Positions 45,595-55,313 of a stretch of 64,000 bases of DNA are shown in pieces. Source of the DNA: Cryoendolithus antarcticus (taxonomy: Eukaryota > Ascomycota > Dothideomycetes > Cladosporiales > Cladosporiaceae); assembly GCA_002077065.1 (NCBI GenBank), contig NAJO01000021.1, positions 434,001 through 498,000 of the forward strand, given 5' to 3'. The position numbers were made by a program, and so were the translations under genes. The notes beneath the pieces were generated by a model that was given only the letters and a program-made list of their open reading frames with translations, was not told the DNA's origin and made no database searches. The first letter of the stretch is position 1. The number at the start of each line of letters is the position of its first letter.

Positions 45595-46183
45595 CTCTGC
45601 AGAAGATACCGCTCTCATCAAAATGTGAACGCCTTTTCCGCTCTTATGCATCTAGCCGGTACTGCGAACCCCGCTAGCGATGTGCCACGGAGAGATGCTA
45701 AGTCTCGAACGCGGAGCACTCTCATGCACGCGGTTGTATGTATGTGCTCCCGCGGCACAGTCGATCGTCGCTCAAGAAAGCATTCCCGAATTGTGAGAAG
45801 CTGTTCAGTGACGACGAGCCTCCTCGAGCGCATGAGCCTATTCGATGACATCGTGCATGAACTCCCGAATGGCAGGTGGTCTCTCGATGATCGCGATGCG
45901 AAGAATCAAGACGATTGCAGTAGCGGTATGCACAGTCAATTTGAAGAGACCTTTCATGATGATGATCGAAGCAAAGCCCTGCGAATGAAGCCGCATGCTT
46001 AGTGAGCGTAGCAGTGCGATGGCGATGATGCGCTGTCTGCGTACCGACGTTGCGCAAGTGATTGCCGAGGCCTTGATGCAGCGCTTGAGTGAAATCTTGC
46101 ATATCTTACCGCTCTGAGCTGATGCTCTGGCTGTGATGGAGTAAGCAAGTAACGGGGAGCGGCTCATATTTGAAGTCATCCGC
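45595..46183. other. Intergenic region between convergent genes
   Basis: About 590 bp between the SARAF stop and the end of the orphan minus-strand gene. Overlapping frames on both strands (for example 45838-46308 minus) have no family features. Confidence 0.4.
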
Positions 46184-47758
46184 TTAGTGGCATGCTTTAG
46201 GCGCAGTCGTACGAGCCTTTGCGCCGCCCTTACTGATGATGCGCTCCGGAGTCCTGGGTGATGCAGTAAGGTTTTCATTCGAGCCAACCCCTGATGCGCT
46301 GATGTCATGTTTTAGCGACTTCATGCTCTTGGCAAAGAACTCGCTGATCTGCATGTCCTTGTCGAGGATGTTCTGATCCTGCAAGGATCAAAGGGCCAGC
46401 TGAGTAGCTTTGCGACTGAGGACTAAGTATTCTGAGGTAGCCTGCTGCTCAGCCGTGACTGAGCTGATGGCATCTGTCTGCTGCTCGCTCGTATTCGAAG
46501 TGCCGGCTCTGAGCGACTTCAGATGATTGACGGCAAGTGCTGTGGCTTTGCGGCTAGTGATGAGATACTGAATGACCCAGGCGCGCTCCCTGGGTAAGTG
46601 AGAGGCGAGCTTGTGAAGGTCCTCGATGATGTTGTCGGGTACCAGAACTTCAAGGCGATTCATCTAGTCGGTGTCTGTGATCACCTGCTCACCTCGGAAT
46701 TATTCATCGGCCGCATCAATCCAGCCTGCAGCAGTGACCGGGTCGGTCTTCGGGACACGGGGCTCAGAGGGTGCTCCTGGAGTAGGAACCTCATCTGAGG
46801 TTGTCGCATCGGGGATCTATTTCATCGCCCTCGTCGCAATCACCACAACAGCACCAGCCGCCCCATCGTTCGCCCATTCGCTCATCCCTCCCATACCATC
46901 ATCTTTGGTAAGATCATCGCTCCCAATCGCACCGGTGAGAAAGGCAGAGTCGTCGTATGCAGCACCGCTGCTCCCATTCACACTCTCCTCGTCAATTCTC
47001 CCTGCCAATGTGACTGTATCCTCACCGCCGCATTCAACTGCACCTCCGTCGTCGCTGATCAACGGCGCCACGAAGGAAGCATCACTGCAGCCTTCCTCAA
47101 AGTCGGACGGGATGAGCTGCTGGGTCTCGTCAAAGTCTACAGTGAAGTCAGCTTCACTTCAAGCACTCCGAGATGCAGCCCGTCACTTACCCGTGTCGCC
47201 GTCGACATCAACTCCATACAGTTCAGAGTCCTCGATGCCTGATGGTGAGCTGAGAACGGGGGGACGCGTGACACGATACCCAGTGGTAGATGCAGGTTCG
47301 ATGGTGCGCACAATACGAATTGGAGACACGTCGTCTGTCCGCGTGAAGTCGACCTCATCGTTTTCGTCGTCATTGACAATCACGCCATTGCTGGTCTTGT
47401 TCTCGCCGGCACTGACAATGAGACCCTCGCTAGGCTCGTCATCACCGGCAACGACACCCTCGCTAGGCTCATCATCACTGACAACAATAACCTCGCTAGG
47501 CTCGTCGTCGATAGGACTTGCGGCCGATGCTTTGTTCCGTGAGACAAAGCGAGGGACGCCGGAGTATTCAGCATGTATCTGGCGCTTCAGCGAGGATACC
47601 CCACTCGGAGGCATGTCGCGCAGGATCTTCTCGGTAACTGGGTTGGCGAAGTAGGGCTCTGATACGCAGAGCCGGAGAGCTTGCGGTGCGCACAGCGCCT
47701 CACAGGAGATGCTGCAGAATGAATAACCTTCTACCAATGAGAAAGCGCTCTCTGGCAA
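46184..47758 (-). CDS. Orphan acidic repeat protein, uncertain exon structure
   Basis: Minus-strand gene candidate with unsure model. The first exon, 47758-47191 (MPESAFSLVEGYSF onward), contains an 11-residue acidic repeat (DDEPSEG type). A good intron, 47137-47190 (GTAAGT..CTGTAG with GCTGAC branch), joins it in phase to an exon from 47136 (DFDETQQLIPSDFEEG onward). A further junction may lead from near 46890 to about 46795 (DEVPTPGAPSEPRV). The frame with MNRLEVLVPDNIIEDLHKLA (46663-46388) may be its last exon. After one in-frame TGA at 46388 the same frame stays open to 46184, with related wording (SRKAT.LA; MKSLKHD). That suggests either an unseen intron or a nonsense change. I do not recognise the family, and the antisense frame here is rejected. 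Function unknown. Confidence 0.4.
47426..47524 (-). repeat. 33-bp tandem repeat, about 3 copies
   Basis: The block CCTCGCTAGGCTCRTCRTC recurs at 47426, 47459 and 47492 with exact 33-bp spacing. On the minus strand each unit encodes 11 residues of the DDEPSEG type inside the orphan gene. The multiple-of-three period and the codon-level variation fit a repeat kept in frame in an expressed protein. Confidence 0.8.
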
Positions 47759-49489
47759 TGCGCGATAGAAGACAACAGCGCAATATGCAATAAAGTAGCT
47801 GAACCTGAGCTGAATTGGTGGTCGTAACTGAAGCTTCGATCGTACGGCGGACGTGATCTCGTTGCCCAGGGAGAACCCTCAGGCTCCCTCGGGCAACTTT
47901 CATGACAGGGGCACCCACCCACGGACCACCGCGCTGTCTACAAAACCCCGCTCCCTTTCCCTTCCCCTTCTCTTCCACTCAATATCGTTGAGTTCGTTGA
48001 TGAAGTCGGCTAGCCCAAGTGGTGAAAAATGAGTACTCATGCAAGCTAGTCGGGATGGCGCGTGGTAAGAGGGAAACCACAGGCTGGAGCCACCGGGGCC
48101 ACGTTGTCTCAGCATTGCTTCGATTTCGCAAGTCTTGTGGTTGTACAGGATGCGCGGGTCGCGGTGGTGTTGAGGCTCGAAGACAGCCTCATCTTTTTCA
48201 CGCGAGTGGCCTGCGTGGACGCCGGTCAGGGGACATTAGGCCAGGTTCAACGGGCAGGGATTGCGAGCGGGAAGATGGTCGTCCAGACAGACCCTGGAAC
48301 CCATTCGAGGTCATTGACGATGCCGGTGGGTCCGAGTGTCCAGGTCCGCGATTCCATGCGAGCCCTAGGCCAGAGTCACTTGAACTCATCCGAGATCATT
48401 GACGAAGCCAGTGGGCCCGAGTGGCCAGGTCTGCGATTCCAAGCAAGCCATAGGCCTGAGTCAATGGGCGAGGATTGCTGCCAGACACTATGGGCGGCCA
48501 GGTGCAACCCCGGACCCATCACTGAAGGTAAGTATACACCCACAATGCCTCTGACAGACAGCTACCAATGTCTTCTTGCGCATGCTGCCCCTGGGGAGCT
48601 AACTCGCCTACACTTCGGTGAAAGGCCATTTCGCAGGCTGGTATGTTGTTTCACTGTTATACTGCTTTACCCAAAGAGCAAGCTTGCATGTCTCGGACTT
48701 GCTTGAGTTGTCCATAGAGCGACTGGGGCTTTCTCTTTCATCGGTGATCTAGCTCCAAGCAGGATACCGGAGACGTTTCGACCTTTTTTTTCGCACCATC
48801 TTGCACATCTCGCGTCAGAGGCGATACTATCACCCGCGCACGCTTGTTCTTATTAGCTGTACACACATCTTCGGACAGAGTGCAGGACCCTCGTCATGCT
48901 CCTAGCATAGGAAGAGGCAGGGCAGGGTAAAGCCTCCACCATGGACCAGCAAGTCTCGATTCGCACGAGTGAAGAGCTCTCTGGACGACGATGTTGGGAT
49001 CACCAGGATGGAACACTGTAACATAATCATGACCCAGCAGCGACAGGAAGTGAGGTAAGAACAAACCCCGGGATGCCGCATTGGGATAGAGCGCATTACA
49101 CCGCCAAGCGCCACGGTCTGGACTGTATGTAGCACATGGTACCCGGGATTCGGTTTTTCTGGTACACTCATATACTGAGCAGTGGAGATACCCGTCATCG
49201 CTTGTAACTACACCTAGTGCTATGCCATACTGCTTCGCGTTAACTCGCATTCCGACCAACCTGCGGGATCGCTGCTTCTCAATATCGACCTGTCCCTAGT
49301 AGAGCTAATACCAAAGTAGCTGCGACGGTGAAAAGCAGCGTGCCACATCCTGAGGTTACTCGTGCCAGTGGCCCTACACGTACGCAGGACTTACAATCTC
49401 TTTCCGAAGCGTTGCCATGCAGATTCTGGTCTCTAAGTAGCTTCACACTAGCATAGAAGCATTGGAAACCCCCACGAGAGATAGCCAAC
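47759..49489. other. Accessory patch with no conserved gene
   Basis: About 1.7 kb between the orphan gene and UDP-glucose dehydrogenase. It contains the 85-bp tandem duplication described separately. Open frames at 48062-48706 (plus) and 48894-49259 (minus, 121 codons) have no features I recognise. It may hold decayed coding sequence, but no clear source can be named. Confidence 0.4.
48297..48466. repeat. 85-bp tandem duplication, two diverged copies
   Basis: Copy 1 is 48297-48381 and copy 2 is 48382-48466. They adjoin exactly and differ at a minority of positions by eye. Both encode closely related peptides (EVIDDAGGSECPGPRFHASP and EIIDEASGPEWPGLRFQASH) on the plus strand. The 85-bp period is not a multiple of three, so the two peptides lie in different frames. 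Confidence 0.75.
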
Positions 49490-51600
49490 TTAGATCGTAC
49501 TCGCGCGTCCCAGCGTCTCCAATCTGAAGCCAAGTGCGTCCATACCAGCGGCATCAAGTACGTTCCTTCCGTCGAACAGCATCTTAGGCTGCCGGACCAA
49601 TGTCGCTACTCTACTCCAGTCCATTGCCTCTTGCCGCTGTTTCGAGCCCATGCTTTTGCTGACCAGTAAGCATTCCTCGCACCCTGTCCCGCACTCCGCT
49701 TGGGGCTGAAGCCTAGCGAGGATCTCCTCTGGTAGGCTGCCGACTACCACCGCGCCTCTGTCAGTTGTAGGTGGCGTCTGCTTGGATCTTTGCGGAAGAT
49801 GTAACAGCTCTGCCGGCGTTGATGGCGAAAACCTAGCAATCATAGGCGAATCCACCGGCTGCGCTTTGACTGGAGCAGGTCGAGCTTGCAACTTGAACAT
49901 ATCCCAGTCTGTCAAGACCAGCACAGCACTACTATCTTCACACGCCTCGTAAGGATCTGCGCAGACCTTGACAATATCTTGCGCATCCGCAGCAGGCAGC
50001 GCAGATAGCTCGTATCGAATATCGGCCTCGCTGCAGAGCGGATCAAATATGGCGATGCTTTTAGGTCCTTCCTCTAACAGTATTCGAACGACATCCAGCG
50101 CTGGCGATTCTCGAGCGTCGCCAGTATCTTTCTTGAAGGCGTAGCCCAGGATAGTGATCTTCTTGCCCCGGAGCGAGTTATTGAGCTTCGCGACGACGTT
50201 GAGTGCGAATCGATCTCGTTGGTAGTTGTTCATCGTGAGGACCTACGCATAGCAATCAGTACAACGTTCGTTCGCGCAGATATGCTCCGTTCCAACTCAC
50301 CTGCTCCCAGTACGCAGCCACCTCTGGCAATCCAAGTGACTCCGCCAGATATGTCAAGCTCGCAATATCTTTCCTGAAACACGATCCGCCAAAGCCAAGC
50401 CCAGCTTTGAGGAATTGCGGCCCTATCCTCCTGTCAAGTCCAATGCTCTTTGCGATCTCGCCCACGTCCGCGCCCGTTCGCTCGCAGATCGCTGAGATAG
50501 AGTTTATGCTGCTGATTCTTTGTGCCAGCATAGCGTTCGCCGTCAACTTGCAGAGCTCCGCTGACCAAATATTGTTCGTCACGATGCGCTCTCGTGGAAC
50601 CCAGCTTGCGTATAAGTCTGCTAGTGCCTCTGCTGCGGCAGTGCCAGATGGCGTGGTCTCGCATCCTATGATCACGCGATCGGGTCGCATGAGGTCTTTG
50701 ATTGCGGTGCCTTCCGAGAGGAACTCTGGATTCGAAAGGACTGGGAAATCGAGCTCGGGTCTGTGTTGTTGTGTCTGCAGCAATCATTAGCATCAGATAA
50801 GCCGTCTGCAAGTGGACCAGCTCACGATATTATTGATGAGCTGCCCCGTCTTACAGGGCACTGTGCTCTTCTCAACTATAATGCAGCCTCTTCTTGAGTG
50901 CGTAGCAACATCTCGCGTCGCTCCCTCGAATGCGGTCATGTCCGTCGCTCGGCCAGCACCTTGCCCTCGACGCTTTGTAGGAGTATTCACACTGATCATG
51001 ACAACATCGGCCTCTGCAATGGTCTCCGCGCAAGCAGTCGAGAAGAAGAGGTTCGGCGCCCGCGTCGAGCTCTCATCATTCGATGCATCAGCGCGTCCAG
51101 TGCCGTCAACGCCCGGCCGAAGACCATCTCTTGCAGCTCGCACGACATCGCTGAGACCGGGCTCGTGTATGGGGAGATGCCGACTGTTCCATGCACGAAC
51201 TCGCCTCTCGTCCCTGTCGACAACTGTAACGCGGATGTGCGGATTGTGCAGAGCGATCATTGCGGCCGTCGGTCCACCTGCCCGAGCTTGTTAGGGAATG
51301 ATAATAGAGCATTTGTTACGTTCGCAACCACGTACCGACGTAGCCTGCTCCTATGCAGCACACGTTGCGGATCTGCCGTCGCACACTATGACTGATGCGT
51401 CCTTCTCGCGAGCCGCCGAGAGGCAAATCTGCCCTCATGACCGGCTGAAGAGCAATCTCGTCCATGGGTATCGAGTAATGCTCTCCCACCACATTAGGTG
51501 ACCAATTCGCTGGAGTGTCGGGCACCGAGCAATTCGAGCTCGAATCGGTGCAGTCTTCCGACCCGGTGAGCGAGGGCGTGCGATCCATCTGAACGGCCAT
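49490..51600 (-). CDS. UDP-glucose 6-dehydrogenase
   Basis: Four exons on the minus strand: 51600-51336, 51277-50826, 50774-50301 and 50242-49490, giving 647 residues. The NAD-binding start is restored by splicing ([20 protein letters not shown]). Other motifs are [44 protein letters not shown], the catalytic cysteine in [10 protein letters not shown] and [13 protein letters not shown]. It oxidises UDP-glucose to UDP-glucuronate with two NAD+. The protein is longer than animal or bacterial enzymes because of an N-terminal extension of about 80 residues and an insert of about 90 residues ([11 protein letters not shown] onward) in the C-terminal domain; fungal members often carry such inserts. 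It lies divergent from a GT4 glycosyltransferase, a likely user of UDP-glucuronate or a derived sugar (inference). Confidence 0.93.
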
Positions 51601-52421
51601 GTATCACAAGTCAGATTGTTGCAGATGCTTCACTTTGCTTCTCTTCGTCTTCGTATGCCTCTAGATCTGCGCTTTGGGTAGGCTGTATTGTGGTGTCAGA
51701 ATTGAACATGAGCAAGAGAAGAAAGTCGAGAAAGTCAAGAAATCATTGCGCCACGGCCTCCACGTGCATACGAACAAGGCAATACATGCAAAGGGAGATT
51801 ACCTGCAGGCCCTTCCACCAGACTTGGCGGGAAATGACAGGACAAGCAACCGATGCTCGCCGCCTCCGCCGAGGTCAACCCACCAAAGCCATCACATACC
51901 GCGACAACGTCACGTACCGCCTCGTTGAGCGTCTGTCAACACGACAGTCCATCCGCGATAGACCCCTCCAACCTCACCCATACCTGAAGTCGGAGATCCG
52001 AATCCAGCCAATCAGCATCGAGTACGCGCGCATGGGCGAATCCTGTGGTCTGTAAGGAATGCTGCGACCATCTGTTCGCCAGGCCTCGTGCTCGCAACGA
52101 CACGCGCTGGATGCTTCGTTGGAGGGGCACTATCGCGATGTAGTCCGGCGGTTGTTGTGCAGGGGGTGTGATATGCTTCGAGGCGCCCTTGTCATGGGAG
52201 CGTGAAGAGTTTTGTGCATGAGGGTTGGTTATGTAAGTTCGACTGCCGGATAGAAGCAGTCACTGCTATCGTGCAGGCAAGAGAAAGTCCACATAAGGCG
52301 ACGAGCGTACTCTGGTGGCAAATATTCTCTCTCACAGCTCACTGCGCACAGAAGGAGATGTCGTGAAGCAGACGTGCGAACACCATCTATCGGACCCAGT
52401 TTCTCCGACTCCCGGCCCACT
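51601..52421. promoter_or_regulatory. Divergent promoter, UDP-glucose dehydrogenase / GT4
   Basis: About 820 bp between divergent start codons. It is long enough for two separate promoters. Frames inside (for example 51690-52055) lack features. No regulatory motif was assigned. Confidence 0.4.
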
Positions 52422-54065
52422 ATGGCGACTTTACTAACGGCTACGAGCTCGGACTTCCCTTCTGAGTTGGTTGGCAAGAAAGTGCTTCTAGCGAGCGAAT
52501 CCCTAGGACCGATCAACGGAGTGAGCAGAACAACGCAAAGTCTCATAGACTATCTACGGAAGAATGGCGTCAATGTCGCGACCGTTGCGCCGCAATACGC
52601 TGGCCAGCCCATCAATGCCAACGACACTAAGACTGAAGTCAAGCCGGAGAGAGTGCCCATAGTCAACAAAGACTGGGTTCGCTCGATCGAAGCCAAGTCC
52701 TCATCGCTAGGATCTCGAGCACTGGGAGGCGCCTGGACCTGGCATCATGAACGAGATGCATCCGACAAGGCCGCTCAGCAGCCGCTGCTGCAACCCACTA
52801 GCAGCACGAAGCGACCTCTGATGATCAACCGCAGCCGCAGCGAAGAGCCAAAGCGGAAGGTCGAGACTACCAATGGCCCAAGGGTGAAGCCCGAGTACCG
52901 CCTTCACGGCTCACCCCTTCCCTACAACCCCGACCTCTCAGTCGCCTACCCCTTCCGCCTCGGCGTCCTCTACGATCGGACCTTCAAGCCAGATCTCATC
53001 TATCTCGCCTCACCCGCGAGTGTTGGCTTCCAATTCCTCGTCCAGCTCCGGCAGCTCAGGAACCCAATTCCAACACTCCTGAACTTCCAGACAGATCTTT
53101 CTCACTACAGCACCATTCTCTTCGCTCCTCCCATGGATACGTACGCTGTGGTCATGCTGCAGTTGGTGCAAGGCTACCTCTTCCGCTCTCCAGCGGTGCA
53201 TACGATTTTCTACCCATCGGCGTACATCAAGTCGTACATGGTTGCTGCTGGTGCGCCGGGGGAGAGGATGCAACAACTTGGCCGCGGCGTTGATACCACG
53301 CTCTTCCATCCTTCTCGAAGAGACGACGCTTATCGTAAGGAGCTCGCGCCGAATGGCGAGATGATATTCGCTTGCATCTCTCGTCTCGCGCCAGAGAAAG
53401 GCTTCGAGTTCCTCGCCCGCGCCGCCTTAGCTCTCGCAGGCTCTGGACTGAACTTCAAGCTCCTGATCGTCGGCGGGAACAAGAATGCCGCGGTCGAAGC
53501 GGAAGTGCACAATTACTTCCGGCCCATCGCCTCACGGGTGGTCTTCACAGGCATGCTGCGCGGCGTTGCACTAGCTCGAGCGTATGCGGCCGCGGACGTG
53601 TTCCTCCACTGTAGCATCACCGAGACGTTCGGCTTGGTGGTACTAGAGAGCATGGCTTCCGGCGTTCCGGTCATCGCCAGAGATGAGGGCGGACCGAGCG
53701 AAACCGTTAAGCACGGCGAGTCTGGCTTCCTAGTTCCACCACAAGACCTAGACGGCTTCGTGGCGATGGCCCTGGAGCTTGCGAACGACTCTGACTTACG
53801 GCTGCGAATGGCGAACAAGGCTAGACTGCAAGCTGAAGCAACGACCTGGGACGAGATCAACTTGCAGGTTGCGCGCAAGATGGTCGAGGCGCTTGCTGGT
53901 GTGCCGGAGAAGAGTGACGAGCAGAAGCTGAGAGAAGGGTATTATGGGAGCTGGATCGAGACGGTGAGGGTTTATTGTGCTGTGGGCATTGTGTGGATCT
54001 TCTGGTTCATTGCGGTGATACCCCTGTTCATCATGGGCTGGGTGCATGGGATGGCGCATCGGTAG
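52422..54065 (+). CDS. GT4 glycosyltransferase (SQD2/SqdX-like)
   Basis: Single exon, 547 residues from the first in-frame ATG at 52422. The GT-B fold is clear: KKVLLASESLGPINGVSRTT at the N-terminal acceptor lobe, LGRGVDTTLFHPSRR, SRLAPEKGFEFLARAALAL, and the GT4 donor motif ETFGLVVLESMASGVPVIAR with both glutamates. A fungal-type insert of about 110 residues lies between the first two blocks (from about 65 to 175). Two hydrophobic stretches near the C-terminus (YCAVGIVWIFWFIAVIPLFI) suggest membrane anchoring. The RGVDT and EKG blocks resemble the SQD2/SqdX and MgtA group, which moves sugars to diacylglycerol or similar acceptors. Donor and acceptor are not proven. The neighbour makes UDP-glucuronate, so a glucuronosyl lipid or polysaccharide is possible (inference). 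Confidence 0.85.
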   Translation: MATLLTATSSDFPSELVGKKVLLASESLGPINGVSRTTQSLIDYLRKNGVNVATVAPQYAGQPINANDTKTEVKPERVPIVNKDWVRSIEAKSSSLGSRALGGAWTWHHERDASDKAAQQPLLQPTSSTKRPLMINRSRSEEPKRKVETTNGPRVKPEYRLHGSPLPYNPDLSVAYPFRLGVLYDRTFKPDLIYLASPASVGFQFLVQLRQLRNPIPTLLNFQTDLSHYSTILFAPPMDTYAVVMLQLVQGYLFRSPAVHTIFYPSAYIKSYMVAAGAPGERMQQLGRGVDTTLFHPSRRDDAYRKELAPNGEMIFACISRLAPEKGFEFLARAALALAGSGLNFKLLIVGGNKNAAVEAEVHNYFRPIASRVVFTGMLRGVALARAYAAADVFLHCSITETFGLVVLESMASGVPVIARDEGGPSETVKHGESGFLVPPQDLDGFVAMALELANDSDLRLRMANKARLQAEATTWDEINLQVARKMVEALAGVPEKSDEQKLREGYYGSWIETVRVYCAVGIVWIFWFIAVIPLFIMGWVHGMAHR

Positions 54066-54264
54066 TCTTGGGTCTGCATGTTGCGTTAGTGGGTACTAAT
54101 GCTGGCAAAGACTGTGATGAACGGCAGAAGGCGAAGCTCAACGCTGCCTGGCCGTATCGCCTAGCTTACAAACGTGCAGGTACGTTTCGACCGTGGTTGA
54201 ATAAATGCTCTCATGTCATCTATGTATGCAAGCGTCAATCCCGTAAATTTCTCATAGCAATAAT

Positions 54265-55017
54265 TCATTCCTTCGAACTTATCCACGCAATTTTGAACAC
54301 CTTAATTAACCTCTCCGCCTCCTCCGCATCCCGCAGTCTCTGCGTCAAAAACTCCTGCAAATCCGTCCAAAACTCCCCCGTATTCAACGCTCCAGGCCCG
54401 CTCGGTCCTTCCGACTTCCCCTCTGCCTCAGCCTTCGCCGTCTCGCTGCCAGGTCCCGGTACGACTGGAGGCGGATCGTCGACGTCCATCTTGTCCTCAC
54501 CTCCAGCAGCAGGCACTACAGGCACGGCAGGCACAGCAGCGTCTACAGGGTTGCCTTTCTCGACGGCAGCAGGCGTGACGGCCGCGCTGGCACCTCCTAG
54601 GACCATGACGCCAAGCTCGACGGTGCTGCCTGTTACGCCGAGGTCTTTGAGAGTCTTGAGATCGCCGGCCGGTTTCTTATTGTACAGCAGCTTGATCTTT
54701 TCCTGCGGCAGTGAGGTCTTTTCCGCATACCGCGTCTTCAGATCATGTATACTCGTATCTAAGCCCACGCCCTCCAACTTCACCGGCCCCTCCCCGCCCC
54801 TCACAGGCGCCAACGTGATACTCACAGTTGCCTCCTTATCGCCTACCTTCGCCCCTGCGCCCACAGCCCGTCGCGGGAAAGGGTGGGTTTGTCGTGGCAG
54901 AGTGAAGGGCGATTGATTGGGATACTGTCGCGGATCGGAGACATGGTCGGAGGGGAGTTTGATGGGTTTCTTGTCGAGCTGCGAGAGGAAGGACTTGGCG
55001 AAGGTGACTTCGGACAT
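54265..55017 (-). CDS. GET5: GET5/MDY2-like ubiquitin-domain protein
   Basis: Single exon, 250 residues. The N-terminus MSEVTFAKSFLSQLDKKPIK is the Get4-binding segment typical of fungal Get5. A ubiquitin-like domain covers about residues 65-140 (VSITLAPV..IHDLKTRYAEKTSLPQEKIK, then LLYNKKPAGDLKTLKDLG). A Pro/Ala/Gly-rich linker leads to a helical C-terminus (EFWTDLQEFLTQRLRD) that should serve as the dimer domain. With Get4 and Sgt2 it hands tail-anchored membrane proteins to Get3 in the cytosol. It is divergent from CWC27 with 296 bp between starts. A related STI1/UBL protein is a less likely alternative. Confidence 0.82.
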   Translation of the reverse strand: MSEVTFAKSFLSQLDKKPIKLPSDHVSDPRQYPNQSPFTLPRQTHPFPRRAVGAGAKVGDKEATVSITLAPVRGGEGPVKLEGVGLDTSIHDLKTRYAEKTSLPQEKIKLLYNKKPAGDLKTLKDLGVTGSTVELGVMVLGGASAAVTPAAVEKGNPVDAAVPAVPVVPAAGGEDKMDVDDPPPVVPGPGSETAKAEAEGKSEGPSGPGALNTGEFWTDLQEFLTQRLRDAEEAERLIKVFKIAWISSKE

Positions 55018-55313
55018 GATGGTGCGTTGGAAGCCTCCGTATAGCGTGTCGCCTTCGGTGAAGTAAGCCAGGGTTGCGGGTGATGAGTGTGAGGTGCGTT
55101 GTTGTTGATGGTGTGGAAGGGAAGAGAGTTCGAGGTGGAGGTGCTTGGTTTGTGGGAGCGTTGGGTGGGTGTGAGGTCATCGCAGGAAGCTGTCGTGAAA
55201 TGTTGCGCAGATGCACCTGCATGCTGCAGATGTCGCGATACATCATACACTTCCTATGCCGACCGTAGTATGAGGTGGAGGGGAGCTCTCAGCATTAAGG
55301 ACGACACACAGTA
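55018..55313. promoter_or_regulatory. Divergent promoter, GET5 / CWC27
   Basis: A 296-bp gap between divergent housekeeping genes. It is G/T-rich on the plus strand near 55080-55160. No specific element was assigned. Confidence 0.4.

Noticed and set aside
47426..47524. 33-bp repeats as a CRISPR array
   Set aside because: The units are contiguous, have no unique spacers, encode an in-frame peptide repeat, and the genome is fungal.
46671..47654. Plus-strand frame of 327 codons, Ser/Pro/Thr-rich
   Set aside because: Opposite strand carries acidic repeats, a phase-keeping intron and balanced composition. The plus frame looks like its mirror.
48894..49259. Minus-strand frame of 121 codons (YVTVFHPGDPNIVVQ part)
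   Set aside because: No recognisable domain or splice context. It may be decayed sequence, but the evidence is too weak for a call.
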